The notes below the pieces were generated by a model that saw nothing but the letters and a program-made list of their open reading frames with translations, made no database searches and was not told where the DNA came from. Position numbers and translations under genes: made by a program. A DNA stretch of 64,000 nt from Drosophila persimilis (Eukaryota > Arthropoda > Insecta > Diptera > Drosophilidae). The stretch covers positions 1,488,001-1,552,000 of the forward strand of contig NW_020825317.1 of the NCBI RefSeq assembly GCF_003286085.1. Direction: 5' to 3'. This document shows positions 32,925 to 43,517 of this stretch, in pieces (position 1 is the first letter of the stretch; every line of letters starts with the position of its first letter).

Positions 32925-35900
32925 TTAATATTTGATGTTATCTTTATGTATAATTCTGTTTCTATTGTTGATTATAATTTTATTCGGTCGATTTTCCTTA
33001 ACTACCTGCTTTTTGTATCGGGATTGAAGTTTATTTCTTTCCCCGAATTTCTTTTCATAAACTACTTCTCCTATTTTATAATCTTTTTCTCTTCTATCTT
33101 TGTTATGTAGCTTAAGCATTTTGGTCTGAGCTTCCTTAAGTAATATTGGATTATGTTTGTGTTCTATTTTGTTATACAATATGTCATATGGCATTTGATT
33201 GGTCGTTGAATGTATCGTCAGGTTATATTTCAGTGCCGCCCTTATTATTATTTCTGAATAATCTGTTAGATTTAGTTCATCCTTGATGCACCGCGCTATT
33301 TCTGTTAGTGTGGAATGTACCCTTTCTACCTGACCATTTGAGGTGCTGTGTCTGGGATCAGCATAATAAATAGTTAAGTTACTTCTTTGTATGAATGATC
33401 TAAATTGTGCTGAAGTAAAGCTTGGTTCGTTGTCAGTCATTAATGATGTTGCTAACGGAAAGTGTTGTAAAATTTCCATTACCTTATTTTCAATGTTTAA
33501 TTTACTTTGAATTTCCTTGACCACCAAGTATTTGGAATAAGAATCTATACAAGTTATGAATGTTAGGTTTTGGGCATAGTATATGTCTAAGTGTAATTGA
33601 TCTCCTTCTTTTGCTGGAATGGGAGCTTCCCCAATTGGAATTTTTACAGGGTGTCTCTGATATTTGTTTTTGTTACAGATCTCACAATTTTTTATATATT
33701 CTTTTAATTTTTTGTGCAGGTTTGGCCAATAATACAGCTTAGTTATTTGTTTGTAATTTTCGTCTAGTCCTCTATGGGCTCTGCAATGTGTTTCTTCTAT
33801 AATTATAGCTTTATCTTCTGAATTTACTACATCTTGGAGGAACTTTCTCGTGAAGAGAAATTTATTTATGAAGTTTTCCTTAAGTTTATTTTGGATAAGG
33901 TATAAATCTTCTAAAGTGCAGTGTATTCCTGTGGTTAAGTGAGGCTGAATAAATTCTTTTAAAATGATTAGCAGATTGTCAACCGTATCAAATTCAATAA
34001 TATGTCGGGTATTTTCATAAACTCTTACTAACTCATGAACTGTGAATCTCCCTTGCGCTAATAGTAGCTGCTGTTTAAATTGGTTTAGAGGCTTGCTAGT
34101 CTCTTGAATGACGTTTTCAAAACTACTCTCTGCTGAATGCTGAGTATTTATGTCTGATTCTGATTCTGTCTGGTCGACATCACTATCTGTCATATGATTT
34201 ATTTTAATCCGAGATAACGCGTCCGCTACTACGTTAGTTGAGCCTGGCTTATAAATGATTTTTGGTGTGAAACTTTCTATGAAGTAATACCAACGTTTCA
34301 TTTCAACATTTGGATTTTTTTGCGACATTGCAGAGGACAAAGGTTGGTGATCTGTATGTATTTCAATTCCACTCACTCCGTATAAATAATTTCGCAAATT
34401 TTTTAATGCCCATACAATAGCTAATAATTCTTTTTTATTAGTAGCATATAATTGCTCGGTTTTACTTAAAGTTTTAGAAATAAATGTTATGGGATTCCCA
34501 TCTTGCGACAAAACTGCACCTATTGCTATGTCCGATGCATCTGTGGTTAATGTGAATTTTTTATTGTAATCTGGTTGTACTAATTCAATATGTGCTATTA
34601 AACTGTCCTTTAAATTATCAAATGCTCCAATTGCTGGTTCATCCAGCTGTATTAATGTTTTCTTGGATGCCCTTCGTGAAACTTTCCCATTTACTCCGCT
34701 CAGATATTTTGTTAAAGGTTTGGCAATTGTGGCATAATTTCGGACAAATTTTCTGTAATACCCTGTTAGTCCTAAGAAGCTACGTAGCTCTCTGATATTT
34801 TTAGGAATTGGATAGTTTTGTATTGTGGAGATTTTGTCTGGATCTGTTTTAATGATATTTTGGGAAACAATGTATCCCAGAAATTTGGTTTCCAATTGAA
34901 AGAATTTAGACTTTTCTAGTGAAATTTTCATGTTAGCGTTTTGCAATATCTGAATTATATGAATTAGATCTTTATAATGTTGTTCTATAGTTTTTGAAAA
35001 TATTATTATATCGTCCATATAAACGTGACAAGTTTTCCCAACTTGTTCTCTAAGTATATCGTCCATTGCCCTTTGGAAAATTCTGGGAGCGTTCGTCAAT
35101 CCCATAGGCATTCTTAGAAATTCATATTTGCCGTTATTTATGGAAAAAGATGTTTTTTCAATATCTGATTCCCTCATTAAAATCTGATAGAAACCTGACT
35201 CTAAATCAATGGCCGAGAAATATTTCGCTTTACCTAAATTGGCAAGGATTACTGAAGGATCTTGCATAGGGTATCTATCCGGTATAGTGTTTTCATTAAG
35301 TTTCTTAAAGTCTATTACTAATCTATGCTTAGGAGTTCCGTCCTTATTTACTCCCTTCTTTGGTACTACTATTACCGGTGAATTATATGGGCTTTTACTA
35401 GGTCTGATTATACCTTCATCTAACATTTTACTTATTTCGTTATTAACGAAATCGTTAACCGAATAAGCGTATGGATACTGCTTGCCATATACCGGTCTAT
35501 CGTGTTCAGTGTTAATCTCTCCTTTTATATCCGTTCTGAACGGTAACTGTAAATTTATATTGGCATGGTCTTCTTCGATGATAGATACCATTTTCTCTCT
35601 GAGATTTTCTAAATTGTCCTCTTTGTAGGTTATTGTGTTATACAATTTCATTTTTTTCAATTCAGAATTTGCATAATTTTGAATGTCGGATATTTCTACG
35701 ACGGCGCGTTCAGGATTTTTGCATCCCAAACTTTTAAATTGTTCATTGTCGGATAATTCAACGACGGCGTGTTCAGGATTCTTTAATCCCAAACTATTCG
35801 AACTTTTAGTGTCGGATAATTCAACGACGGCGTGCTCAGGATATTTTAATCCCAAACTATTAAAACTTTGGATGTCGGATAATTCAACGACGGCGGGTTC

Positions 35901-36395
35901 AGGATATTTGAATCCCAAACTATTGACGGATAATTCTTCGTCGGCGTGCTCAGGATTTTTTGATCCCAAGCTATATAAACTTCCTTCTACCTTTACTGAA
36001 TCGCTTTTCATTTCTTTTTCTTCTTCAAAATATTTTTTTATTATATATTCCTTCAACGGAAGGATGGTTTTTCCTTCTATAAAGGTTAATTTGTTTAAAG
36101 AAAGGACCTCGTCATATATTAGTTTCTCCTCATTGTCTTTATAACTTAAAGTCCCCTTTCCTGTATTAATAACCGCTCCGATTTTCTTTAATAGGTTAAA
36201 TCCTATTAGTAAATCTGCCTCCATTCCATCTATTTCATAAAACACTTGCTTTGTGTTGAAAATTGTTATATTATGGAAATATTTAATTATTGAAAACCCA
36301 TTCACTGTAGCAACTTTCTTATAAATTGGTAATTCTTTTTTATTGTCGTAAATTCCTTTTTTTATATAACAGGAAGTTGCTCCCGTATCTATCAA
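32925..36395 (-). CDS. gypsy pol: protease, reverse transcriptase, RNase H, integrase (intact frame)
   Basis: An open frame of 1156 codons from a Met just before the protease DTGA motif. In order: protease (MIDTGATSCYI, residues 1-90), a linker with 21-residue repeats (about 140-240), RT ('RLVIDFKKLNENTI', active site 'VYMDDIIIF' near 455), RNase H ('TTDASDIAIGAVLSQ', 'HTDHQPLS'), integrase zinc site (HCRAHRG ... CEICNKNK), and catalytic DDE ('HLDIYYAQN', 'LMTDNEPSF', 'NGQVERVHSTL'). The start is probably reached by -1 frameshifting from gag. All catalytic residues that can be checked are present, so this copy could supply enzymes in trans. Confidence 0.92.
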   Translation of the reverse strand: MIDTGATSCYIKKGIYDNKKELPIYKKVATVNGFSIIKYFHNITIFNTKQVFYEIDGMEADLLIGFNLLKKIGAVINTGKGTLSYKDNEEKLIYDEVLSLNKLTFIEGKTILPLKEYIIKKYFEEEKEMKSDSVKVEGSLYSLGSKNPEHADEELSVNSLGFKYPEPAVVELSDIQSFNSLGLKYPEHAVVELSDTKSSNSLGLKNPEHAVVELSDNEQFKSLGCKNPERAVVEISDIQNYANSELKKMKLYNTITYKEDNLENLREKMVSIIEEDHANINLQLPFRTDIKGEINTEHDRPVYGKQYPYAYSVNDFVNNEISKMLDEGIIRPSKSPYNSPVIVVPKKGVNKDGTPKHRLVIDFKKLNENTIPDRYPMQDPSVILANLGKAKYFSAIDLESGFYQILMRESDIEKTSFSINNGKYEFLRMPMGLTNAPRIFQRAMDDILREQVGKTCHVYMDDIIIFSKTIEQHYKDLIHIIQILQNANMKISLEKSKFFQLETKFLGYIVSQNIIKTDPDKISTIQNYPIPKNIRELRSFLGLTGYYRKFVRNYATIAKPLTKYLSGVNGKVSRRASKKTLIQLDEPAIGAFDNLKDSLIAHIELVQPDYNKKFTLTTDASDIAIGAVLSQDGNPITFISKTLSKTEQLYATNKKELLAIVWALKNLRNYLYGVSGIEIHTDHQPLSSAMSQKNPNVEMKRWYYFIESFTPKIIYKPGSTNVVADALSRIKINHMTDSDVDQTESESDINTQHSAESSFENVIQETSKPLNQFKQQLLLAQGRFTVHELVRVYENTRHIIEFDTVDNLLIILKEFIQPHLTTGIHCTLEDLYLIQNKLKENFINKFLFTRKFLQDVVNSEDKAIIIEETHCRAHRGLDENYKQITKLYYWPNLHKKLKEYIKNCEICNKNKYQRHPVKIPIGEAPIPAKEGDQLHLDIYYAQNLTFITCIDSYSKYLVVKEIQSKLNIENKVMEILQHFPLATSLMTDNEPSFTSAQFRSFIQRSNLTIYYADPRHSTSNGQVERVHSTLTEIARCIKDELNLTDYSEIIIRAALKYNLTIHSTTNQMPYDILYNKIEHKHNPILLKEAQTKMLKLHNKDRREKDYKIGEVVYEKKFGERNKLQSRYKKQVVKENRPNKIIINNRNRIIHKDNIKY
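35683..35975 (-). repeat. 63-bp tandem repeats inside gypsy pol (protease-RT linker)
   Basis: About five units, each coding roughly 21 residues of the type NSLGLKYPEHAVVELSD plus four variable ones. The phase is kept, so the pol frame is unbroken. The first unit is shortened. The repeats sit in the linker between protease and RT, the same relative place as the 93-bp arrays of the element at 12603-27372. Confidence 0.9.
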
Positions 36396-36448
36396 AACTT
36401 TTAATTCTCTGTTTATTTTTTTGTCTACTCTTTTTAGGTAGGGCAGAC

Positions 36449-36922
36449 CTACTTCGGGGGCTGATCTAAAAAATGATCCTCCTCAATGTTATTTATCCTC
36501 ATTGCTTTATTAGCCGGTTGTTCCGACATTTCGTTTGGCTTTCGATTCTGCGCTTGATTGTCGTTAGACTGATTATTCGGTACTACGTTTGCCCTAAAAT
36601 GCTGGGCTTGGCTATAATTGTTATTATTTCTCCTATAATAACCGTTAGTATTCTCCCGATAATTTCTATTGTTATTATTTCCCCTGAATTGATTGCTGTT
36701 CTGTCGGTTCCGGATTTGTATCGATTCGTCTATTGTTTCTGCCTGATAATCTGATACCTGATCGGATTTAGTTTCTATTTGTTGTTTTAAATTTACAATT
36801 TGCTCTTGTACTTGTGAAATTTGAAGTGCTATCAATTGTTTGACCAGATCTGCTGTGAGATCGGTCCTTGCTTGAGAGTTAATCATTTTTAGTTTTTCAA
36901 AATCTAAAGTTAGCTGATCCAC
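36449..36922 (-). pseudogene. gypsy gag with internal in-frame deletion (157 codons left)
   Basis: The N-terminal coiled-coil-like part (residues 1-65, up to 'DYQAETIDES') is joined directly to the Asn/Arg-rich C-terminal tail ('RNRQNSNQFRGNNNNRNYRE'). The related copy at 55120-56150 still carries the capsid-like middle between these same two segments. The frame is open, but a particle-forming Gag cannot result. Full gypsy gags are around 400-450 residues. The breakpoints lie in two similar short sequences, suggesting slippage or repeat-mediated deletion. Confidence 0.8.
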
Positions 36923-37530
36923 TTTTAATTTTTCTTATATGTTAGTTTTTATAATCTTATATAACCTAATTGAACTTATATATTTATTAATGCAACTCTT
37001 GCTCACGAAATATCCGGTAGGGGTCGTCCTTCTTAGTTTGGCAGATCTTCGAACGGTTCTTCCTTCTTGATTTGTCTGACAGGTCTTCGAACGGGTCTTC
37101 CTTCTTAAATTTCTTTGACTGAATTTGTTTGACTGGGTCTTCTGGGGGTCTTCCTTCTTTGGCTTCGCTGATCGTTTCACTTTCTTTGTATTTTGGTTTT
37201 GTCGGTTTTGTTGGTTTTGTTTTTTAAAAACTTTGGGTTTTTTGGTTTTTTTTGTATTTACGAATTGCCTTGATTAGCTTTTTGTTTTATTTGTATTTTG
37301 CATTTTATTTGTATTTGTATTTGTATTTGTATTTGTATTTGTATTTGTATTTATTTTTGCACTCCCTAAGCTCCGGTTTGTTTCCTTTTTATCTCACTTT
37401 TTTTATCTTATATCACACAGTCACTCCGCGTTTTTAAATTTGAAGGATTTATTCCATTAATTAATTGTCCTTCGGGTTTCGGCACGACGCAACACTTTTA
37501 TCATTCGGTGCTTTTTAGACAACGTCGCCC
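36923..37530 (-). other. gypsy 5' leader
   Basis: Non-coding leader between primer site and gag, with degenerate 'cttcgaacgggtcttcc' repeats (about 37030-37160) and a TTTGTA hexanucleotide run (about 37303-37352). Confidence 0.7.
37303..37352. repeat. (TTTGTA)n short tandem repeat
   Basis: About eight copies of the hexamer in the gypsy leader, read as ATTTGT/TTTGTA on the plus strand. Confidence 0.9.
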
Positions 37531-37543
37531 CACGTTGGGCGCC
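37531..37543 (-). other. gypsy primer binding site, tRNA-Lys type
   Basis: The minus strand reads GGCGCCCAACGTG immediately after the 5' LTR end, the primer-site sequence typical of gypsy. The same site follows the remnant LTR at 56639. Confidence 0.85.
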
Positions 37544-38025
37544 AATTAAACAACTGCGGTAGCGGATTGTGTTTTTAAAAAGTTTTTATTTTACTTCGAA
37601 CTTCACTGATATAGATTTAAGTAGAGGGTCACAAAGGAATTCCGGGCCAAGGGATTGCGCGATCTTAATATTTAGCTAGACTTTGCGGTGTCGCTGCTGG
37701 ATCAAGACTGATTTGAACTTTCTGATCTTTGCATCGTTGATCCCTTTCGGGAATCGTTTTTCTATAAACATTTCAATTGATTTCGCCATCCCGAGTATTA
37801 GATTTCGTCATCCAAAGAGAGAACTGTAAAAGGCCTAAAGTGCAGGATCTGCAGAAAGCCGGGAGTGAAATTGTTTATGAGAAGCCGGGTGTGGGCAAAC
37901 ATTGGTTTTCCATTTAGGCGAGTGTCAAAGATTGGGAGGCCCAAGATTGAAATTGTTTTCGTTTTGGAAATCCAAAGATTGTTTACAACTCGTATAAGAG
38001 CTCAATGGAATTGGGTACGTTAACT
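37544..38025 (-). repeat. gypsy 5' LTR (482 bp, with a 50-bp deletion)
   Basis: Same ends as the 3' LTR. Lacks the 50-bp block present there. Otherwise differences are very few, indicating a recent insertion. Confidence 0.95.
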
Positions 38026-38217
38026 TACACACTTGAGTCTCCGTTCGCTTTTGTGTTTCTTGATCCGTTGGGACTGCTTTATTTTGGACTTTAAACCACG
38101 GCAACGGTCCGATTCGCTGCAAAATTCTAATCAAAAAACACAATGCGAATCTCCGTTGAATTTGTTCAACTTGTTCTTTTGCCTTTCTATGTACACACAC
38201 ACCAATGAGTCTATGCC
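38026..38217 (-). other. continuation of copia leader or older flank
   Basis: Begins with the second TACA copy and was contiguous with 30944 before the gypsy arrived. It contains 'aaaataaagcag' on the minus strand, which may be a polyadenylation signal. It does not resemble the copia 3' LTR at 11759-12011, so the 5' LTR is absent or belongs to a different subfamily. Confidence 0.4.
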
Positions 38218-39020
38218 GTTTTATACCCGATACTCAAAATAAGCATATTAGATTTTTGGTAAAAGTGGATGTGTGTAACGTCCAGAAGGAATCGTTTCCA
38301 ACCCCATAAAGTATATATATTCTTGATCAGCATCAATAGCCGAGTCGATTGAGCCATGTCTGTCTGTCCGTCTGTCCGTCCCCTTCAGCGCCTAATGCTC
38401 AAAGACTATGAGAGCTAGAGCAACGATGTTTTAGATCCAGACTTCTGTGATATGTCACTGCTACAGAAATATTTCAAAACTTTGCCCCGCCCACTTCCGC
38501 CCCCACAAACGGCGAAAATCTGTGGCATCCACAATTTTAAAGATACGATAAAACCAAAAACGCAGAATCGTAGAAGATGACTATATCTTCTAGAGTGCAA
38601 GATCTGAACCAGATTGTATAATTATTATAGCCAGAATCACGAAAACAATTTCATTTTTTCCCGCCCTGTCTCTCTCTAACACACACGTAGCATAGGCGGC
38701 TTTGCTTAGAGTAAAACATTAGCGCCTAGATCTCAGAGACTATAAAAGCTAGAGCAACCAAATTTGGTATCCACACTCCCAAGATATCGGACCGAGACGA
38801 GTTTGTTTCAAAATTTCGCCACACCCCCTTCCGCCCCCGCAAAGGACGAAAATCTGTTGCATCCACAATATTGCAGATTTGAGAAAAATAAAAACGCAGA
38901 ATCATAGATAATGACCATATCTATCAGATTGCTGAATCTGGATCAGATCAGATAATTTTTATAGCCAAACGGAACAAATCAATTTGCACTGGCTACGCAG
39001 CGCCCGACGTCACGCTCAGA
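38218..39020 (-). repeat. ISY/DINE-like repeat (partial copy)
   Basis: Begins at the 'ttatacccgatactcaaaa' end and contains the 'tcttgatcagcatcaatagc' block, a GTCTGTCC run, and 'cgcccacttccgcccccac' twice. It breaks off at the 'gacgtcacgctcag' phrase, where the gypsy fragment starts. The outer ~130 bp with the GAGGGGG end are missing. Confidence 0.8.
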
Positions 39021-39712
39021 CTTCTATTGAATTGAGTGGGGTTAGTATTTCCTTAAAGTTTTCTTTAATTGTCTCTTTTTCGTTTTCGTTAAGAAGGAAT
39101 GTGTTTACTATATTTATTTTTGCCCATTGAATTGCATATTTTACATTGATTAGCTCTTCTTTTATAAGTCGGGCCTGAATTTGTAAACTGATGGCTATTT
39201 CGTTGCTGAATGAATTGTCTTTCTGTATTGTATTCAAGAGTCTATTGTTTATTTCTGTAAGTATGTTTATTCGTTTCTCAAATTGTGTATTTATTACTAT
39301 TTGCTTATTATAATTTGAAACGATATCATTAAGATTATTTTGGATCATATTAGATCATATTTAGATCCGCATAATCGGGACTTCCGGCTATATATTTCCA
39401 TGACGTGCCGATCATATCTATAGATCTACTGTGTCGAGTGGGTGTAAGTGTATTTAATATAATGTAAGTCTGGTTTATTTCATGGTCCAAGGTATTATAA
39501 AAATCATTATTTTTTAGGTCTTTTTCTATATACCAACGAGTTTGGTCTAGCGTTTGTTTTATTAGAGTTAAATCTATGACATGAATTAGTTTTGTATGTT
39601 CTGAGGTTAGTTTGCCTGTTTTAGTATGAATGGTTAAAACATGGCTATCGCTATAGTTGGTTATTTCGATAGATCCAGCTACTAATTGTAGGAGGAGAAA
39701 TGATGTTATCAA
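39021..39712 (-). pseudogene. errantivirus env fragment (N-terminal half)
   Basis: Starts with a signal-peptide-like Met-Ile-Thr-Ser-Phe-Leu-Leu stretch, then a basic cleavage-like site and the family motif 'GTSWKYIAGSPD'. A frame break occurs at 39349 and the gene is cut at the ISY junction near 39021. The C-terminal half with the membrane anchor is gone. Confidence 0.75.
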
Positions 39713-39984
39713 TCTGGAAGAGAATGAAGAGTATCGAAAAAAAGTTATTTTCGGGTATTTTCCGATTCGTGGTGCTATAATCGGATGGAACCCGCAATCG
39801 GATAAATCTTTGGGTTTTGGGTGTAGTTATTTCAAATAATATAAGCTTTAATCATTTTAATACGGACATGGACATGGACCTATAAATATCGGACAGTTAT
39901 GAACTTTTTATGTTACTTTTGTGAACAATTTTCTCTGACACAGTTTTTATTGTAGTGTTATTGTCTTCTTTTACTATTTCCTTT

Positions 39985-41011
39985 TTAAATCTTGGAGACA
40001 ATTTTGATCCTAACCATGTGTTTATTTTTACGAATACTTCTTGACCTGGCGAGTATTGTATTATCGGTTTTTTTGTTGTTGTGATTTTTTAAATCCAAGT
40101 CCTGTTTATTTTTAAGTATGTCAATATTATTTTGTCGGCTTATTTCGTATTGATCAGGATTTCTTGTGAAGTTCCTACCAAAGAACATTTCTAACGGTTT
40201 TCTGTTTGTTACTGAGTGTACCGAGAAATTGTATTCGTAAATAGCTCGATTTAGTTATTCTTGAAATGTGCTATAGATTCCTTTAATTTTTAAACACCGC
40301 ATTATTTCTGAGAGGGTTGAATGGAATCTTTCTACTTGTCCGTTTACTGAGCTTGTGTAGGGTGGGGCTGTAAATATCTGAGTTCCCAATTGGTCTTTCA
40401 TCATAAACGTTATGGAAGCTGAATTTAAGGATTTTTCGTTGTCAATTACTACATTTTTTAAACGCCGAAAGAAAACAGAATATCATGCAGGGATGGTTTT
40501 ATATCTTCGATGGATTTGGATTTGATGATTCTTCCTTGGGCTAATTTGGAAAATTTGTCTATTGCTGTCAAAACTAAATTTCTTTCTGTGGAATAAATAT
40601 CAACGTGAATAGTGTGACCTGGATATTGTGGTATTGGTGTTTCCACGATTTCGGAATTAGTGTGTCTGTCGTATTTTACTTCCTCACAAATCTGACACTG
40701 CTTTACTATAGTGGAAATTTTCTGTTTCATTTTTGGAAAATATAATTTTTCGATGAGTTGTTTTTGATTTTCTACGGCATTCCTGTGGGCTCTATTGTGA
40801 ACTTTTAAGATCTCTTCTTCTTGTTGGCTTTCCTTACTTAAGTCTTCTACTCTACTTTGTGTGAATCTAACTTTGTATTGGAAGAAATTTAATGGGTATA
40901 CTTTTTGGATTTGTCCCATAATGTGTTCGATTGTTTAAATTCCATTAATAACGGAGGGGTTAAGGTATTTTTTTAATATTTGTAATAAATCAGCAGTAAT
41001 ATTCGACGCTT
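39985..41011 (-). pseudogene. gypsy integrase fragments
   Basis: The frame at 40919-40458 shows the integrase zinc site (HNRAHRN ... CQICEEVK) and the first catalytic region ('HTIHVDIYSTERN'), ending where a frameshift removes the second Asp. Residues near 40188-39985 ('NPDQYEISRQNNIDILKNKQ') fit the C-terminal domain. Upstream to about 41011 the linker to RNase H is readable with frameshifts. Not functional. Confidence 0.75.
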
Positions 41012-42420
41012 GTCGTGCCTTCTTGTATTTTAATTATCCACGGCTAACTCCCAAAATTACAGCCTAAAACTAGGCCGTAAAAAAATTCGAGTTGAAGATC
41101 TTTTGAGCTTTGATAAAGCTTATCAACAGCTGTTTTGCGACCAAGCGGCAACGCTATGATATGCAATTTTTCTGCCGTGCACTATATTTTATTAAATATT
41201 GCTGTGTCTGGATTCTGTATAACAGAAGAAGACCATAGAAAGTGTACTTAGTAGTCCCAGCCTCTGTCCTTTTCTCCTCGTGCCCGTCAGAGGGACTGGC
41301 AGTGGAAAAAGAAGTCTTGTAGAGCGGACCCAGTTCTCTAAACCAAGGTCAAGCCAAAGTCAAAGCTTAGTGCAAGTGCCAAGTGCGGCTCAAAGTGATC
41401 ATTTTATTTGAGTGGACGCGCCAGTTATATATCGCCAATACTGGGGCAGCCGGTCGACCATTTGGAAAACGAGCGCCCACAGTTTACTAAAATTTTTCGA
41501 AACAGTGGTGCAATTCTGTTGAGGTAATTATCCACCCAGCTACAGCGACCCGTTGAAAAATGTGATGTTCTTTCCGCGTAGGATTAGCACCACTAGTATC
41601 TACGTATTGAAACGCTGGTCTAGAAGTTACGGATTGGTTATTCCCGGAGACCTCTATTGGCCACGTGCCCGTCCCACCGGTTAAACCCCCACCGTGTGAC
41701 ATTCGGATGAGGCGGTAGCCGAGGGCATGGACTTGCTCCTCCAGTAAACCCGATCGGTGGGCTCTGCAAGCGTCGCCTGAACCCGTTCGACCCATGGGGA
41801 TAATCAGACTGACTCTTCAAATACACCAGTCGCCTCACGAGCAATCAAGTGTGCGGGTGTACCTAACCTCACGCCGCAGATGGACCGCGGTCATTGACCC
41901 TTGGCATCGGAAGCAGCTGAAGCTACCTGCGCCCGGTACAATCGTGTGCCACCTCGAGACCTCGAGTAGGAACTCGGTCTCCAGCCGAGAAGCATCGACC
42001 CCGCCTCGGATTTAGTTATATTTTCTATCTTTCTTTCAAAATTAGACCCGATATGCGAAACCCTGTTTTTTTATCCGCTTTCTGTTTAACTATGTTCTTT
42101 TGATACGGCAAAAATTTGCAACAGTCAATTAAATCCGGTATAAACAAAAAGGGAATTCCTGTCCATGGGCTAAGTCGAACTTGAACAAATGAGTAGTGTA
42201 TTAATACCGATTATTGTTACAGTTTTTGATTTTGGTTGCCACACATTCATCTCATCATCTATGCAGATACTCATCACAATCACACACATCATCATACTCA
42301 TCCACCCATGAAATCACCTCATCCAACACACAACGAAAGATCTTTCTGCGTGGGAGTCAAAGCTATTAATCGTATCGTAAATGATTATCCTGGACCAAGT
42401 AAGCCAAGTATACTAAATTT
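41012..42420. mobile_element. unidentified 1.4 kb insert in the gypsy fragment
   Basis: Separates RNase H (right) from the integrase linker (left), which should be nearly adjacent. It is GC-richer (especially 41550-42010) than the gypsy around it. Open frames occur on both strands, including a 102-codon minus frame (41795-41487) and a plus frame ending at 42015. None has a domain I recognise. No inverted ends or target duplication are obvious by eye, so it could be a 5'-truncated retroelement or a captured unique sequence. Confidence 0.4.
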
Positions 42421-43517
42421 GTAATTATTTTCGTTTCCTGGAATAATAAAGATTTGGTTTTTAAAAGTATTTATTGGTATTTCCAAACTATGAATTAACC
42501 TTTCGGAGGAACTTTGGCTACTATGTTGTGTCGTGATGGAGTTTATCTCCTTGATTCTGGACAAAGAGTCAGCTACTACATTGGCTTTTCCTGGTTTGTA
42601 GATTAGCTGATAGTCGTACTCTTCCAAAAATGTTCTCCATCGTTTTATTCTCGCGTTTCCATTCCAATCGCTCATGGAATGGGTTAAGGGTTGATGGTCG
42701 GTGTAAATTTTTACCTTTGCTCCCCCATAGAGATAATTTCTCAAAGACTTCAATGACCATATTATTGCTAGCATTTCTTTTTCGTTTGCTGCATAATTTT
42801 CTTCGGCTTTCGAAAGGGTTCGGGAGATGAAGGATAATGGTTTGTCATTTTGAGTAAAACTGCTCCTAATGCGAAATTTTAAGCATCTGTTGTGAGTTGA
42901 AACTCTTTATTGAAATCTGAGTATTGTAAAATGACTTCTGTCGAAATGAGGGTGTTCTTGAGTTTTTTGAAAGCTTCCATTGCCTCTGGGTTAAGGTGAA
43001 TGATTTTTTGCTCGAGTTGTTTTTAGATATGCGACCATCTTCCCCTCCTAATAATGAGGTAAGTGGTTTAGCTAGCATTGCATAGTCCTTTATGAATCTT
43101 CTATAGTAACCGGATAATCCTAGGAAGGATCTGAGATCCTTTAATGTTTTCGGACAAGGATACTTGGAAATGGCTTCTACCTTTGCAGGATTTGTTTCTA
43201 TGCCTCTATCGGAAATAATAAATCCTAAAAATTCTACTTTATTTTTAAAGAACTCGCATTTGTCGAGTTGGCATTTAATATTGGCTTGTTCAAGGGTATC
43301 GAATATGGTCGCGAGATTGTTAGCATGTGTTTCTTCATCTTTCCCAAAAATAATTATGTCGTCAATATAAATATAGCAGATTTCACCAATATGTGGTCGA
43401 AGGATATCATCAAGGGTGCGTTGGAATATTGCTGGTGCATTTTTTTAATCCAAAGGGGAGACGTGTGAATTCGTATTTACCGTTGTTGATGGAGAATGCA
43501 GTTTTTTCGATATCTGA
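42421..43517 (-). pseudogene. gypsy reverse transcriptase and RNase H fragment
   Basis: RNase H pieces such as 'IYTDHQPLTHSM' and 'YKPGKANVVADSLSRI' are in the frame 42774-42421. RT palm and thumb pieces continue to 43517 through several frameshifts, including the plus-strand complement of the YMDD-type region near 43350. The N-terminal RT is lost at the ISY junction. Confidence 0.8.

Larger units (their letters stand above)
30945..38025 (-). mobile_element. gypsy-type errantivirus (insect endogenous retrovirus), 7.1 kb, gag-deleted
   Basis: Both LTRs are present (3' LTR 30945-31476, 5' LTR 37544-38025 on the minus strand). TACA is duplicated outside (30941-30944 and 38026-38029), and the LTR edges are the gypsy-type AGTTAAC...AATT. 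A purine tract of six G precedes the 3' LTR (31477-31482, minus), and the tRNA-Lys type primer site follows the 5' LTR. Pol and env are full-length open frames, and gag has lost its capsid core. It inserted into the leader of the copia element. Only members of this clade with env are considered retrovirus-like; whether this copy was ever mobile in its present form is doubtful because of gag. Confidence 0.95.
39021..43517 (-). mobile_element. degenerate gypsy/errantivirus relative, internal fragment
   Basis: Pieces of RT, RNase H, integrase and env follow in normal order on the minus strand, but both LTRs, gag and protease are missing and the frames are broken. It lies between two ISY-like copies and holds a foreign insert at about 41012-42420. 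Sequence differs clearly from the gypsy at 30945, so it is another family. Confidence 0.8.

Noticed and set aside
41690-42010. rRNA-like or R1/R2-type insertion sequence
   Set aside because: The GC content suggested it, but no conserved rRNA core phrase or rDNA target sequence is present.
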